NCBI RefSeq assembly: GCF_001477655.1
Contig: NZ_CP011266.1
Location: 1,720,001-1,784,000 of the forward strand
Source of the DNA: Methanobrevibacter millerae
GTDB taxonomy: Archaea; Methanobacteriota; Methanobacteria; Methanobacteriales; Methanobacteriaceae
Direction: 5' to 3'
Length of the DNA: 64,000 nt
Shown: piece after piece, positions 44,209 to 55,050 of the stretch
Position numbering within the stretch: position 1 is the stretch's first letter
How the letters are laid out: each line of letters begins with the position of its first letter
Translations under genes and position numbers: made by a program
Notes under the pieces: model-generated
What the model was told of the DNA's origin: nothing
The model's database searches: none
The model's input: the letters and a program-made list of their open reading frames with translations, nothing else

Positions 44209-44994
44209 TTAACCCTCATTATTAAAATCAAGTTCTAAAGTAACTGGACAATGGTCTGAACCATAAATTTCATTTAAGATAGTTGCTGACTTTACATTGT
44301 CTTTAATCTCTTCATTAACATAAAAGTAATCAAGTCTCCAACCGGCATTCCTTTCACGGGCACGTGTACGATAGCTCCACCAGGTAAAGTTTTCCTCACT
44401 CTCATCAAACATGCGGAATGTATCTATAAAACCCGCATCCTCCAGCTCATCAAGCCATGCACGTTCTTCCGGAAGATAACCGGACTTTCCTTCACAGTTT
44501 TTAGGATTGTAAACATCAATCGGATGATGTGCAATATTATAGTCACCAGTGATTACAAGATTTTTGCCCTCACTTTTAAGAGTCTTAAGCTCATCCAACA
44601 GCGCATTGCAAAAATCAACCTTAAAATCAAGTCTCTTTGCATTCATTCCACTGTTTGGGAAATATATATTATATAAAATGAAATCTTCATATTCAATCTT
44701 TAAAACCCTTCCTTCACTGTCAAGCTCTTCAATTCCAAGTCCACGGGTGACTTTGACAGGTTTTATCTTGGAATATGTGCCGACGCCACTGTATCCTTTC
44801 TTTTCTGCTTCATTGAAGTGTGTTTCATATTCACTTATGTCAGCTAATTTCTTTGGAATATCATCTGCAGCAGCCCTTACTTCCTGAAAATTGATAATGT
44901 CTGCATCTGTATTGTCAAACCAATCCCAAAATTCATCCTTTTTTGATACTGCCCTGATACCGTTCACATTCCAAGAAACTAACTTTACTGACAT
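44209..44994 (-). CDS. xth: Exodeoxyribonuclease III / AP endonuclease
   Basis: 261 residues. Cleaves at abasic sites and removes 3-prime nucleotides in base excision repair. LVSWNVNGIRAVSKKDEFWD (Asn) at the N-terminus, IINFQEVRA (metal Glu), VITGDYNIAHHPIDVYN (Asp/Asn), and GSDHCPVTLELDF (catalytic Asp-His) at the end are the family blocks. The ATG overlaps the pheS stop by one base (TAATG), so it is translated from the same message. Cytoplasmic. Complete. Confidence 0.94.
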   Translation of the reverse strand: MSVKLVSWNVNGIRAVSKKDEFWDWFDNTDADIINFQEVRAAADDIPKKLADISEYETHFNEAEKKGYSGVGTYSKIKPVKVTRGLGIEELDSEGRVLKIEYEDFILYNIYFPNSGMNAKRLDFKVDFCNALLDELKTLKSEGKNLVITGDYNIAHHPIDVYNPKNCEGKSGYLPEERAWLDELEDAGFIDTFRMFDESEENFTWWSYRTRARERNAGWRLDYFYVNEEIKDNVKSATILNEIYGSDHCPVTLELDFNNEG

Positions 44995-46535
44995 TATAAT
45001 TTCACTCCATTTGCAAGATTCAATTCACGTAGCCATTTGATATCACTTTTGTAAAGCATACGGATATCAGATACATCATATCTAATCATTGCCAATCTTT
45101 CAATACCTAAACCGAATGCCAATGCAGGCTGTGTAATTCCTAAAGGTTTCAATACTTCCGGCCTGAACATTCCAGCTCCGCCAAGCTCAATCCAGCTTTC
45201 CTTTTCCTCGAGATAGATTTCGGTTTCGGTGGAAAGGTAAGTGTATGGGAAATAAGCAGGCCTGAACCTTACTTCAAATCCTAATTTTTTATAGAACTCT
45301 TTTAATGTACCTAAAAGATTTTGAAAACTGATTTTTTCATCACATACAAGTCCTTCAACCTGATGGAATTCAGGCAAGTGCTTGTAATCGAATGTTTCCC
45401 TTCTGAATACACGGCCGACAGAAAACATCTTAATTGGAGGCTCATGTTCAAAAAGGTGTTTTGTAGAAATTCCTGTAGTGTGTGTTCTTAAAACGCTTTG
45501 GCGTGCAATATCTTCATTCCAGTCATATTGCCAGCCGATGGAACCTGTTCCTCCACCATTTTCATGGGTTTCCGCTGTTAACTTAACCAGATTGTCATCA
45601 GGCAAGTCACAGGTTAGAGGATTTTTAAGATAGAATGTGTCCTGCATTTCACGGGCGGCATGATCCTGAGGCTGGAAAAGAGAGTCAAAGTTCCAGAATG
45701 CGGATTCGACATAGCTTCCCTTGTCTTCTGAAAATCCCATGTTCAAAAAGATTTCACGAATTTCATCAATAATTACCCTTAAAGGATGCTTTTTGCCAGC
45801 GAAAAATACTGGAGCTTCTGCATTAATGTCATATGGACGATATTGTAAGCTTTTCCATTCACCATCTTTTAGCTGTTGGTGTGTTAACTGAGTAGCCTGC
45901 TTTTGAATTGTGAATCCTTCATTTAAGATATCTTCACCTTTAGGTAAAATATTAAAAGAATGTGAGGTTTCTTTTTTTACATTTAAAATATTTTTTCTAC
46001 CTGCAAGCTTTTTAAAACCATCTTTCAAGTCATCAGTGAAAAGTTTAACTCCATCCGCATTGGTCTTGAGATAATCCAAAACCTTTTCATCAACGCCAAC
46101 TTTGGATGTGAATTCCTTACCGAAATCCGTGATGTTTACAACACCTTTATCGATTTGAGCCCAGTTTTTACGGCGAAGCCATCCGATAGCAATATTTGCC
46201 TCTTTTTTGTCAACACCTGTTTCACTGGATAAATCCTTCATATGAATCTGTTTTTTCTCGGCAAGAACATCCAATATTCTTCTTTCAGGAAGGCCTTCAT
46301 CAGCATATTTGAGACCGTCTTCGGTTAGGGAATATGTCTCTTCAACTTCCTTGTCAACATCAATAATGTCTTTGGATGCAAGAGATCCTGCAGCACTCAT
46401 GACTGATTTTATGTCCATGCCAGTATTTTCTGCAATCTCTTCAGGAGTAGCTTTAGGATTAGCCTCTAGCTCTTTTAAAAGTTTCTTTTCGTATATATGT
46501 AATTCATTAATGGTTTTTTTAATATCCTCACTCAT
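44994..46535 (-). CDS. pheS: Phenylalanyl-tRNA synthetase alpha subunit
   Basis: 513 residues, the archaeal/eukaryotic length with N-terminal winged-helix domains (residues 1-210, for example [20 protein letters not shown]). Class II motifs: [20 protein letters not shown] near residue 285, [20 protein letters not shown] (motif 2), and [20 protein letters not shown] (motif 3). It charges tRNA-Phe together with PheT, which is not in the window. First gene of the pheS-xth-HAD unit. Complete and unremarkable. Confidence 0.96.
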   Translation of the reverse strand: MSEDIKKTINELHIYEKKLLKELEANPKATPEEIAENTGMDIKSVMSAAGSLASKDIIDVDKEVEETYSLTEDGLKYADEGLPERRILDVLAEKKQIHMKDLSSETGVDKKEANIAIGWLRRKNWAQIDKGVVNITDFGKEFTSKVGVDEKVLDYLKTNADGVKLFTDDLKDGFKKLAGRKNILNVKKETSHSFNILPKGEDILNEGFTIQKQATQLTHQQLKDGEWKSLQYRPYDINAEAPVFFAGKKHPLRVIIDEIREIFLNMGFSEDKGSYVESAFWNFDSLFQPQDHAAREMQDTFYLKNPLTCDLPDDNLVKLTAETHENGGGTGSIGWQYDWNEDIARQSVLRTHTTGISTKHLFEHEPPIKMFSVGRVFRRETFDYKHLPEFHQVEGLVCDEKISFQNLLGTLKEFYKKLGFEVRFRPAYFPYTYLSTETEIYLEEKESWIELGGAGMFRPEVLKPLGITQPALAFGLGIERLAMIRYDVSDIRMLYKSDIKWLRELNLANGVKL

Positions 46536-46700
46536 TTAAACACCATAGTTAATAATCATTAATAATATTATAATATCTATTTTAATTAATTAATAAATAT
46601 TTGTAAAAATCAATGCTTAAAATAAAATATTCATTTTTAAACTATAAATACAAATACCTAAACCTAAAAAAACATTAGAAATAAAAAAAAAAGAAAAAAT

Positions 46701-47576
46701 TTAAAAGTTGGATTTTAAATTGCTTACAAAAATAGATGCTGCGGTCAAATCAGCAGTTGTTCCTGGATTGTATTTATTGTTATAAAGATAATCATCGAAT
46801 TCCTTAACTTTTTCCATGAAATCACTTTCATCTTTCAAGTTAAGCAAATCCCTTGTCATCATTGATATTTTAAGTGCTTCATCTGATCCGTACTTTCTTG
46901 AAATCAAAGTATCAGGAACCTGAGACAATATTGTTAGGAATGTCAATAGACATGCATCATTTAATGATTTTTCCTCTTTTAACTCATGGTATGTGGGATA
47001 TCCTATTTCAAAAACAGCAGGCATGTCAGAAGTCATTTCACGAGCCAGCATGTCCCATGGTGCGGATATTTTTAAAACATCATACATTGTCTGGTTATTA
47101 TCTCTCAACTCCTGTTTTGCATTGTCAGATGCAACATCATATTCATCCTGATCTCCCATTCCACCAGCATCTGCAATGTTGATTGCATCATACAGGTCAC
47201 ATGCATCATCAACAGAAGTGTTGGCCATTAGTTTAACGATGTTTGGACGGATATCATCAAAATCATCACTTATGGCTGCCGCAACTGCAATAGGTGTTGT
47301 CATCATCACAATGCCCAAGTTGGTATTGTTTTTAATCCACCTGTCAGTTTCAGCAACCGCCTCAAGAATATATTTTCCCAATTTAGGATTTTCAATATCG
47401 ACATCACTGCATGCTTCACGTATGGTGTCTCCAATTACTATACCGCTGATTACAAAGTCTTCAAAGACCATGTCATCATAATCACGGGTTCTGTGAACGT
47501 TTCCAGGTTTTGGATAACCGCTCACTTCCAAAGCTGAAGCTATTTGAGCAATCTTTGCAATTTCTGAAGGATTCAT
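46701..47576 (-). CDS. CitG/MdcB-like triphosphoribosyl-dephospho-CoA synthase family protein
   Basis: 291 residues. [20 protein letters not shown] at the N-terminus and the later [19 protein letters not shown] are the CitG family hallmarks (KPGxVxR..., [11 protein letters not shown]). In bacteria CitG makes the prosthetic group of citrate lyase, but that enzyme is not expected in a methanogen and no citrate genes are here, so the substrate is probably different. Its ATG overlaps the hemB stop by four bases (ATGA), tying it to tetrapyrrole synthesis or simply to the operon. Cytoplasmic. The reaction is unassigned. Confidence 0.75.
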   Translation of the reverse strand: MNPSEIAKIAQIASALEVSGYPKPGNVHRTRDYDDMVFEDFVISGIVIGDTIREACSDVDIENPKLGKYILEAVAETDRWIKNNTNLGIVMMTTPIAVAAAISDDFDDIRPNIVKLMANTSVDDACDLYDAINIADAGGMGDQDEYDVASDNAKQELRDNNQTMYDVLKISAPWDMLAREMTSDMPAVFEIGYPTYHELKEEKSLNDACLLTFLTILSQVPDTLISRKYGSDEALKISMMTRDLLNLKDESDFMEKVKEFDDYLYNNKYNPGTTADLTAASIFVSNLKSNF

Positions 47577-48577
47577 TCTATCATGTCCTCCAATAACACT
47601 TTAGGTGCGAAGTTAGTAATAATCAAGTCTGCACCTGCTCTTTTGATTGAAGTCAAGCTTTCCATTATTGCCCTTTCAGTCAGATATCCTTTTTCAATAG
47701 CTGCCATAATCATTGAATATTCACCGCTTACATTATATGCAACCAGAGGCAGCATGAACTCGTCTCTCACCATTCTTACAACATCAAGATATGGAAGAGC
47801 AGGCTTGACCATTAAAAAGTCACATCCTTCAATCACATCCAATTCACATTCACGTATGGCTTCAACAGCATTTGCAGGATCCATTTGATAGCTTTTTCTA
47901 TCTCCATTATGTGGTGATGAGCATGCCGCCTGACGGAAAGGCTCATAAAATGCTGAAGCATATTTTGCTGAATAGGACATTATCATTACATTATAGAATC
48001 CGTTTTCATCCAATGCCTGCCTTATTGCACCCACTCTTCCATCCATCATGTCTGAAGGTGCCACAATGTCTGCACCTGCACGGGCATGGGAAAGAGCAAC
48101 TTTGGCAATGTATTCAAGAGATTCGTCATTCAATATTTCAATTCCGTCATCAGTGTCATCATTCTGCCTGATTAGGCCGCAGTGTCCATGGGATGTATAC
48201 TGGCATAGGCATACATCAGTGATGACAACAAGATTTGTCTGCTTTTTAAGCTCACGAACTGCCTTTTGAACAATACCTGTATCTGCATAGTCTGGAGTTG
48301 CGATTTCATCCTTTTCGTCTTCAGGAGGAATACCGAAAACAATGATTGACCTTAAACCTTTTTTCTCAAGTTGCTTTGCAAATTCAACACCGCTTTTTAA
48401 AGAGTATCTGAACTCTCCGGGAAGTGATGAAATTTCTTCTTTTTCATCGCCTTCAAGGTCATGCTTAAAGTAAATTGGATAAATCAAATCTTCCTTTTGA
48501 AGTTTTGTTTCACGTACGATATCACGTATTTTTGAATTTTTTCTTAATCTTCTCATTCTTGTTGTTGGAAACTGCAT
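47573..48577 (-). CDS. hemB: Delta-aminolevulinic acid dehydratase (porphobilinogen synthase)
   Basis: 334 residues. Joins two 5-aminolevulinate molecules to porphobilinogen. Active-site Lys segments are seen: [14 protein letters not shown] (first Lys) and [14 protein letters not shown] (Schiff-base Lys). The metal-binding stretch is [14 protein letters not shown], with three Cys, of the zinc type. [17 protein letters not shown] precedes. It lies 19 bases after the EndoIII-like gene and overlaps the CitG-like gene. hemD is at 30.5 kb; both feed F430/corrinoid synthesis. Confidence 0.96.
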   Translation of the reverse strand: MQFPTTRMRRLRKNSKIRDIVRETKLQKEDLIYPIYFKHDLEGDEKEEISSLPGEFRYSLKSGVEFAKQLEKKGLRSIIVFGIPPEDEKDEIATPDYADTGIVQKAVRELKKQTNLVVITDVCLCQYTSHGHCGLIRQNDDTDDGIEILNDESLEYIAKVALSHARAGADIVAPSDMMDGRVGAIRQALDENGFYNVMIMSYSAKYASAFYEPFRQAACSSPHNGDRKSYQMDPANAVEAIRECELDVIEGCDFLMVKPALPYLDVVRMVRDEFMLPLVAYNVSGEYSMIMAAIEKGYLTERAIMESLTSIKRAGADLIITNFAPKVLLEDMIE

Positions 48578-48596
48578 TAGTATTCACCTTTACATA

Positions 48597-49292
48597 TTAT
48601 TTTACTTTGAAATTATTTAAAACATTATCATTTTCACCGTATGGTTTCTTCAAATAATGATTTTTGGCATGCTCCACAATCAGTGCATGATATTCCTGAA
48701 AATCATTGACATCACCATCAAAATTGTCTTCGAAGAACTTCTTAATCTTGTTATAGGAATCCTTTTCATTCACGAGTCCCAAATGGGAGAATATTCTTCT
48801 GGTGTATGCATCCACCACAAATTCCCTTTCGCCGTAGGCATACAGAAGTATTGAATCGCATGTCTCCGGACCTATTCCTCTAACTTCGAGCAAATCCTTT
48901 CTAGCAGGAGTATTGTTATCAAGAGAAATGTAAAACTGCGAAACATTTCTTAAATAATCATATTTCTGATTGAAATATCCGGAAGGCTTTATGGCCAGCT
49001 TGAATTCATTTTCATCAAAATCCAATAGCTTCTCGGGCGTAAGTTCAATCTTTTGCTTAAGATTATTTATGGAAGTTTCTACCTGAGGCCATGATGTATT
49101 TTGAGTCAGGACTGCACCTACAATTATTTCAAACTGTTCTGCCGAATCCCTTGGAAATGAATAATCACCTGGATGATATCCCTTTGTTGAACCTGTCTTT
49201 GTTGGATTTGTTCCGCCATAGCCGGTTATGGGCCACCATCCCTGATGGGAATATGTATCCAAAAGCTTTGCGAATATTTCATTTAAAATCAT
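48597..49292 (-). CDS. Endonuclease III-like HhH-GPD DNA glycosylase without Fe-S cysteines
   Basis: 231 residues. A helix-hairpin-helix GPD fold: GAVLTQNTSWPQVETSINNL (helix bundle), LLEVRGIGPETCDSILLYAY (hairpin) and the catalytic Asp in EFVVDAYTRRIFSHLG. In the place where EndoIII has Lys before the hairpin ends, this has Glu (GPETC), so it is more like monofunctional glycosylases. The C-terminal four-Cys Fe-S motif is missing: AKNHYLKKPYGENDNV carries no Cys. Removes damaged or mismatched bases, substrate unknown. First gene of the hemB unit. Confidence 0.8.
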   Translation of the reverse strand: MILNEIFAKLLDTYSHQGWWPITGYGGTNPTKTGSTKGYHPGDYSFPRDSAEQFEIIVGAVLTQNTSWPQVETSINNLKQKIELTPEKLLDFDENEFKLAIKPSGYFNQKYDYLRNVSQFYISLDNNTPARKDLLEVRGIGPETCDSILLYAYGEREFVVDAYTRRIFSHLGLVNEKDSYNKIKKFFEDNFDGDVNDFQEYHALIVEHAKNHYLKKPYGENDNVLNNFKVK

Positions 49293-49331
49293 ATGTAAGT
49301 ATTTAATACTTTTAGTTAAATATAGATTATT

Positions 49332-50426
49332 ATGTCAAACAAAATTGGGGAAAAATTTCAAATTACAAGCTTTGGTTCAAGCCATGGATATGCAGTAGGT
49401 GCGGTTGTTGACGGATGTCCTGCAAATCTTGAACTGAGTGCAGAAGATATTCAAAATGAACTGGATAAAAGAAAACCTGGAACAAGCAGTGTAACCACAC
49501 CAAGAAAGGAATCTGATGAAGTTCAAATTTTATCCGGAATCTTTGAAGGAAAGACTGACGGAACACCTATTGCAGGAGTCGTATTCAACAAAAATCAGCA
49601 TTCAAAAGACTATTCCATGTTCAAATCAACACCACGCCCTTCACATGGGGACTTCGGATGGATGAGCAAATACGGAAATTACGACTACAACGGAGGAGGC
49701 CGAGGAAGCGGAAGGGTTACCATAGGCCACGTCATCGGTGGAGCAATAGCTAAAAAACTTCTCAAAACAAAAGGCATTGAAATAATTTCTCATGTAACTC
49801 AAATAGGTAGCATAAAAGCCGAAAAACTTTCACTTGATGAAATAAGGGAAAACATAGAAAAAAATCCTATCCGATGCGGAGATTTGGAAGCTGCAAAAGA
49901 AATGGAAGAACTGATTTTAGCCAAAAAATCACAAGGAGATTCAGTTGGAGGAATTGTAGAGACAATTGCTACAAACATCCCTGCAGGTCTGGGTGAGCCT
50001 GTCTTTGAGCGTCTTGACGGTGATTTGGCCAGAATTTTAATGAATATAGGTGCCGTAAAAGGAGTTGAAATCGGTATGGGATTCGGTGTTGTTGATAAGG
50101 CAGCATCCCAAATCAATGATGAATACTATATTGAAGACAACACCATTAAAACAAAAACAAACAATTCAGGAGGGATTGTTGGTGGAATGAGCAATGGAAT
50201 GCCTATAATATCCAGAATTGCAATAAAACCAACCCCATCAATTTCCAAATGTCAAAACACTATAGATATTGAAAGTATGGAAAATAAAAAAATAGAAATA
50301 AAAGGAAGACATGATCCCTGCATCTGTCCGCGCGTAACAGTCGTTGCAGAATCATCAACTGCAATAGTTCTTGCAGACCACATGATTCGTTCAGGATTTA
50401 TCCATCCAAGCAATCTTGACGGTTAG
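49332..50426 (+). CDS. aroC: Chorismate synthase
   Basis: 364 residues, the normal length. Last step of the shikimate pathway, needing reduced [23 protein letters not shown] (signature 1), [40 protein letters not shown] (signature 2) and the final [20 protein letters not shown] (signature 3) are intact. Its ends are close to those of neighbours: it diverges from the EndoIII-like gene with only 39 bases between and overlaps the convergent MBL gene by four bases. Cytoplasmic. Confidence 0.96.
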   Translation: MSNKIGEKFQITSFGSSHGYAVGAVVDGCPANLELSAEDIQNELDKRKPGTSSVTTPRKESDEVQILSGIFEGKTDGTPIAGVVFNKNQHSKDYSMFKSTPRPSHGDFGWMSKYGNYDYNGGGRGSGRVTIGHVIGGAIAKKLLKTKGIEIISHVTQIGSIKAEKLSLDEIRENIEKNPIRCGDLEAAKEMEELILAKKSQGDSVGGIVETIATNIPAGLGEPVFERLDGDLARILMNIGAVKGVEIGMGFGVVDKAASQINDEYYIEDNTIKTKTNNSGGIVGGMSNGMPIISRIAIKPTPSISKCQNTIDIESMENKKIEIKGRHDPCICPRVTVVAESSTAIVLADHMIRSGFIHPSNLDG

Positions 50427-51352
50427 TGCACATATTTACGGATTTGAGAAAGTTCATCATCTTCCCCATTTTTTGCTGCAAGTTTTCTTGAATTTTTCCT
50501 TTCAAAATTTGATAGATTTATGTTTGAACCATGATAAGGAGCATCAACATCCTTAAGTGAAATGATGCGTGCCTTTGAAGGATTGTTATAATTTATATCC
50601 AAAGACATTCCATCAAATGCGGCCAAAGTCTTGATACCTGTCAGTTTAGTTATCCTTTTAGCCTCACCAATAGGATTATTTGAAATCATCTTTAAACCCA
50701 AATGTGTCATTATGGCCAGTTTAGGTTGTATTTCTTCAATTAAGTTAATAAAACTTGACGAACACAGATGCCCTTTGATGGACTTGCCACCTGGACGTAA
50801 AACACTGGCAATAAAGACATCTGCTCCTTCATGGGATTTTGCCAATTCAGGAAAATAGGAAGTGTCTGAAGTGTATGATATTTTGAAATCCTTATATTCA
50901 ATCTGAAAACCGACACCCATAGGGTCGCCATGTTTGGTTGGAGTAGCCCTAACAAGACAGTTATTGAAATATCTAATATCTCCTGCTTCAAGCTCCAAAA
51001 TCTCAGATTTGGACTTATGATAAGAGGATATGCACGGACCCCACTTTTCAAAACCGGACAGAACACTTTTTGAACCCATAATGTGGCCGTTTTTCTGAGT
51101 CATTCCACGGGTCATCGCTTCAATCAGAATTTCAGCATCATTATAATGGTCAGTATGTGCATGGGAAACAAAAATACCATCTATATTTCTTGGATCAAGG
51201 CCAAACTGATATGTTCTAACCAATGCCCCAGGTCCGGGGTCAATATGATAATTCCTCCCTCCGAGATTATCTATCCTGAATCCGCCAGTCATTCTTCTTT
51301 GGTTAATGGCGGAAAATCTTCCTCCGCCAGTGCCCAAGAATATTAGCTTCAT
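50423..51352 (-). CDS. MBL-fold metallo-hydrolase
   Basis: 309 residues. [20 protein letters not shown] at the N-terminus and the metal-binding HxHxDH in [12 protein letters not shown] near residue 64 define the fold. A second His is in [10 protein letters not shown]. The form resembles the ribonuclease Z/PhnP-type branch (GTGxG start), with a substrate likely to be a phosphodiester. It begins nine bases after the DUF2121 gene and is presumably co-transcribed. The C-terminal extension ([20 protein letters not shown]) is peculiar to the archaeal group. Substrate unknown. Confidence 0.85.
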   Translation of the reverse strand: MKLIFLGTGGGRFSAINQRRMTGGFRIDNLGGRNYHIDPGPGALVRTYQFGLDPRNIDGIFVSHAHTDHYNDAEILIEAMTRGMTQKNGHIMGSKSVLSGFEKWGPCISSYHKSKSEILELEAGDIRYFNNCLVRATPTKHGDPMGVGFQIEYKDFKISYTSDTSYFPELAKSHEGADVFIASVLRPGGKSIKGHLCSSSFINLIEEIQPKLAIMTHLGLKMISNNPIGEAKRITKLTGIKTLAAFDGMSLDINYNNPSKARIISLKDVDAPYHGSNINLSNFERKNSRKLAAKNGEDDELSQIRKYVH

Positions 51353-51361
51353 TTAATTTCC

Positions 51362-52276
51362 TCATAGAGAACACAGGATAATATTACATGACAATGGAGA
51401 GCTGTTTTTCTTAAGACACAATACTTCATCCTTGATTATGACCTTATCGCCGATTTTTATATCATCTGTATCGGCAAACATTATGACATTCCCATTCGGG
51501 CCTGCAAGAGGTTTCCAATTGAAATTGAATGCCTGGGTCTTGTCATTTAGCTTGACTTCAACCATCTTTCCGTCAATTGATTCGACTTTACCTATTGGTC
51601 CGTCATCAATGATTTTATTGGCCAGTTCAATTTCCCTGGTTTTTTGAATCATTTCCTCTGTTAATTGCTGACGATATTTTGTTAAAACCTTAATATCTGC
51701 ATCAATTGTTATATTAAGATGTTTTTGAGCTTCTGAAGCAGTGAATTTAGGTTGCTGGATTAAGACATCAAATTCCTTACCTATAGTTGGAGTTTTTTGT
51801 GCAATGTCTGAGAGTATTTCCTCAAATATGTCTCCCATCAACCTCAAACTGTGTGAAGCTTTCCATCGTCTTTGAATTAAAGTTTCAGCCTGTTTTTTAG
51901 CAAAGTCATTACCGAATAATATTATGCCTTTTTCACCTGCCTGACGTGATTTTGTTTCAGAACCTATTAATTCAACAATTTGATAACCGTTAGTTGTTCC
52001 GTAAATTCTTTTACGTTTTGTTTCATGGGTTCCTTTTGTGCTTACTTCTCCCCTCACAGTGTTGCCAACAACTCTAATCTTATCCGCATCATCACTTATT
52101 TTAATAGGAACGTCAAGCTCTTTTGACCTTTGATATAGTTCTTCATCTGTTGTAATACTTCCATCATACAATTCATCTTCTAAGGCCTGTCTGTTATTGC
52201 CGAAATATGCAATACGCCTTTTATCACTAGCCATTACGCATCCTTTCTTACCTACATATGCTATAATTAAACTCAT
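51362..52276 (-). CDS. DUF2121 protein, connectase-like Ntn-fold protein
   Basis: 304 residues. The start MSLIIAYVGKKGCVMASDKR matches DUF2121, a family of methanogens; members called connectase are homologues of proteasome beta subunits that ligate peptides through an N-terminal Thr/Ser. Removal of Met would leave Ser as N-terminal nucleophile. The first 200 residues would form the Ntn fold (GVMxGDxR pattern of proteasome-like proteins: CVMASDKRRIAYF). The last 90 residues (TREIELANKIIDDGPIGKVE) form a beta-rich extension. The known substrate of connectase is MtrA of the methyltransferase complex, not in this window. Assignment is from memory of the family. Confidence 0.65.
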   Translation of the reverse strand: MSLIIAYVGKKGCVMASDKRRIAYFGNNRQALEDELYDGSITTDEELYQRSKELDVPIKISDDADKIRVVGNTVRGEVSTKGTHETKRKRIYGTTNGYQIVELIGSETKSRQAGEKGIILFGNDFAKKQAETLIQRRWKASHSLRLMGDIFEEILSDIAQKTPTIGKEFDVLIQQPKFTASEAQKHLNITIDADIKVLTKYRQQLTEEMIQKTREIELANKIIDDGPIGKVESIDGKMVEVKLNDKTQAFNFNWKPLAGPNGNVIMFADTDDIKIGDKVIIKDEVLCLKKNSSPLSCNIILCSL

Positions 52277-52531
52277 AATCCTCCTCGCTTTATCGGATTT
52301 ATAAAATATTTATATATAGATTTATTTATTCTAATATTAAATCATTTTCATATTAAATAATTTTTTAAATAAAAATCCTTTAAAAATATTTTAATTGATA
52401 TATAAAGGTTTAAAATTAATTATTTAAACAATATCTTTATATAATAATAAATCGAAATATAACAATATAAATAATTGTTAATTATTTATCATTATAGATT
52501 AAATAGTGTTAAATACAAAGGAGAAAATTTT

Positions 52532-54628
52532 ATGAAAAATCTCAGTAAGATGTTCAAACCTGAATCCGTAGCGGTTATCGGTGCTTCAAACACCCCTGGA
52601 AAAGTTGGATACATCATTGTAGACAATTTAATAAATGACGGTTTTGAAGGTAAAATATACCCAGTAAACCCTAAAGGCGGAGAAATCTTAGGTAAACAAG
52701 CATATGCAAGCATAAAAGACATCCCCGAAAAAGTAGATTTAGCAATAATTACAATTCCTTCAGTCTTTGTTAATGAAACAGTGAAAGACTGTGGTGAAGT
52801 CGGCGTTGAAAATATGGTTGTAATTACAGCCGGATTTAAGGAAGTCGGTGAAGAAGGAGCTAAACTGGAAGCGGAATTAACTGCACTTGGTGAAAAATAT
52901 GGAATCAACATTATTGGGCCAAACAGTTTAGGAATCACTGATTCACATACTCCATTGAACGGATCATTCTCACAAATGATGCCACCGAAAGGAAACATTG
53001 CATTCATCTCACAAAGTGGAGCAATGATGGTAGCAATCATCGACTGGAGTGTAACTTCCGGAATTGGATTCAGTAAAGTTATCAGTCTAGGAAACAAAGC
53101 TGGAGTAAACGAAATCGAATTATTGCAATACTTGGCTGACGATGATGAAACAAACGTAATCATCTGTTACTTGGAATCCATCTCAGATGATGAAGACTTC
53201 ATCAGAACCATGAGAGAAACAGCAGTCAAAAAACCTATCATCATCCTTAAATCAGGTTCATCCTCTGCTGGTGCAGAAGCTGCATCTTCACACACAGGTG
53301 CATTGGCAGGCAGTGACCTTGCATTCGACACTGCATTCGGTCAATCAGGAATCATGCGTGTTGAAACAATGGCAGAATTGTTTGATTTAGGTTTAGCATT
53401 CTCCAAAGCACCTCTCCCACAAGGTAAAAATGTAGCAATCATTACCAATGCAGGTGGAGGGGGAGTTTTAACAGTAGATGCTATGGAAAAAGCAGGATTG
53501 GATCTTGTTAAATTTGATGAGGAAACTACTGCTAAATTAAAACAATGTATTCCTGACGAAGGAAGCGCAAACAACCCTATTGACGTATTGGGAGATGCAC
53601 CAGTGGACAGATACAAAGAATCACTCGACATTGTATTGCACGACGAAAGAGTGGACAGTTTGATTGTTATGGTATGTCCTACAGCATCAGCAGACCCTGA
53701 CGGAATCGCACAGGCTATCCTTGACGGAAGAAGAGATTCCAAAAAACCTATCATTGTAGTTAACATGGGTGGTCCATCATTCGAAGATGCAAACAACCTC
53801 TTAAGAGACAACCACATTCCAACATACGTATTCCCTGAAACCGCAGTTCATGCACTTTCCGCAATGACCAAATTCGCTAAACTGGAAGAAAGAAAATACG
53901 ATGATGTGGTTGAAAAAATTACCGATGTTGACAAAGATACAGTAAAAGCCATATTCGACAAAGTAACTGCTGACGGAAGAGACACATTGCTTGGAAGCGA
54001 AGCATATGCAGTCGCAGAAGCTTACGGCATTTCAGCAGCACCAATCAAGTTATCAACTTCTGCAGATGAAGCAGCACAATTGGCTGAAGAAATGGAATTC
54101 CCTGTTGTACTTAAAATCGCATCAGATAAAATCTTACACAAGTCAGACATTGGCGGTGTAAAAGTAGGAATTGCAACACCTGATGAAGCTAAAGAGGCAT
54201 ATGATGAAATCATTGCTAACGCCAAGAAAGCTCATCCGGACATTGTGCCTGACGGTGTGGAAGTACAAAAAATGATGGAAACCGGACAGGAAGTAATCGT
54301 CGGTATGATTAAAGACAAACAGTTCGGACCAATGATTGCATTCGGTATGGGCGGAATATACGTTAACCTTATTGAAGATGTATCATTCAAATTGGCTAAA
54401 GGTTTATCATCCCAGGAAATTGATGAACAAATCGAAGCTACCAAAGTTTCTGAATTACTTAAAGGTTACAGAGGAGAAGCTGCCTGCGATATTGAAGAAG
54501 TAAAAGAAGCTATCAAAAGAGTAGCAAGATTAACTTTAGACTTCCCGGAAATATCTGAACTTGATATCAACCCAATTTTTGTTTACGAAGAAGGTTCAAG
54601 TGCTTTAGATATTAAAATCAAATTATAA
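52532..54628 (+). CDS. acd: ADP-forming acetyl-CoA (acyl-CoA) synthetase, fused subunits
   Basis: 698 residues from the ATG at 52532, 8 bases after AAAGGAG. Interconverts acyl-CoA + ADP + Pi and acid + ATP. CoA-binding domain VAVIGASNTPGKVGYIIVDN, succinyl-CoA-ligase-like domain with NIIGPNSLGI, the phospho-His in AASSHTGALAGSDLAFDTAF, and the C-terminal ATP-grasp part (FPVVLKIASDKILHKSDIGG, VKVGIATPDEAKEAY). Alpha and beta parts are fused in one chain as in several methanogens. Own terminator. It may conserve energy from acetyl-CoA or supply it for biosynthesis; direction unknown. Confidence 0.88.
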   Translation: MKNLSKMFKPESVAVIGASNTPGKVGYIIVDNLINDGFEGKIYPVNPKGGEILGKQAYASIKDIPEKVDLAIITIPSVFVNETVKDCGEVGVENMVVITAGFKEVGEEGAKLEAELTALGEKYGINIIGPNSLGITDSHTPLNGSFSQMMPPKGNIAFISQSGAMMVAIIDWSVTSGIGFSKVISLGNKAGVNEIELLQYLADDDETNVIICYLESISDDEDFIRTMRETAVKKPIIILKSGSSSAGAEAASSHTGALAGSDLAFDTAFGQSGIMRVETMAELFDLGLAFSKAPLPQGKNVAIITNAGGGGVLTVDAMEKAGLDLVKFDEETTAKLKQCIPDEGSANNPIDVLGDAPVDRYKESLDIVLHDERVDSLIVMVCPTASADPDGIAQAILDGRRDSKKPIIVVNMGGPSFEDANNLLRDNHIPTYVFPETAVHALSAMTKFAKLEERKYDDVVEKITDVDKDTVKAIFDKVTADGRDTLLGSEAYAVAEAYGISAAPIKLSTSADEAAQLAEEMEFPVVLKIASDKILHKSDIGGVKVGIATPDEAKEAYDEIIANAKKAHPDIVPDGVEVQKMMETGQEVIVGMIKDKQFGPMIAFGMGGIYVNLIEDVSFKLAKGLSSQEIDEQIEATKVSELLKGYRGEAACDIEEVKEAIKRVARLTLDFPEISELDINPIFVYEEGSSALDIKIKL

Positions 54629-54670
54629 TTTCTCACTTTGAGAAATTTTTACTCTTTTTTTATTTTTTTA
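54627..54670 (+). terminator. Terminator after acd
   Basis: AATTTCTC (54627-54634) pairs with GAGAAATT (54640-54647) over a five-base loop, followed by TTTACTCTTTTTTTATTTTTTT. Confidence 0.75.
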
Positions 54671-54687
54671 ACACCATAGGCGATATT

Positions 54688-55050
54688 ATGTATGGTGAAA
54701 TTGACCTGGAATTATTTACCCACACAATTCTCGAACTGAACAATTCTTTTCAAAAATTAAACGACGGTAATTTTGACGTTAAGGAATCTCTTGATTCAAG
54801 TTATGAAAACTTAAAATCATTATATGATTCATTGAATGAAATCCTGAATGCAGATGAAATCAATGCCAATGAAGTTGAACTTTTCTGCAGCTATTCCCTA
54901 AACATGTTTCCGGAATACAAAAGCCAACTTACAAACCTGAAAAATTTGGATGATGATTTAAATGAATCTGTGATTAATTTAATTGAAATTTTTGACAAAC
55001 TATGTGAAATAGCAGAGGACTATTTTAAAAATAGGAAAGTGATGTTATGA
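54688..55050 (+). CDS. Small helical protein before DUF447
   Basis: 120 residues, all-helical and acidic (LNNSFQKLNDGNFDVKESLD, SYENLKSLYDSLNEILNADE). No known domain, signal or cysteine. It lies 60 bases after acd beyond a terminator, with GGCGAT before the ATG, and overlaps the DUF447 gene by four bases (ATGA), so the two are coupled. It may be a partner or a chaperone for that flavoprotein-like protein. Function unknown. Confidence 0.7.
   Translation: MYGEIDLELFTHTILELNNSFQKLNDGNFDVKESLDSSYENLKSLYDSLNEILNADEINANEVELFCSYSLNMFPEYKSQLTNLKNLDDDLNESVINLIEIFDKLCEIAEDYFKNRKVML

Noticed and set aside
52492-53163. Long reverse frames opposite acd and other conserved genes
   Set aside because: Shadows of strongly biased coding sequence on the opposite strand; the forward genes have clear family motifs.
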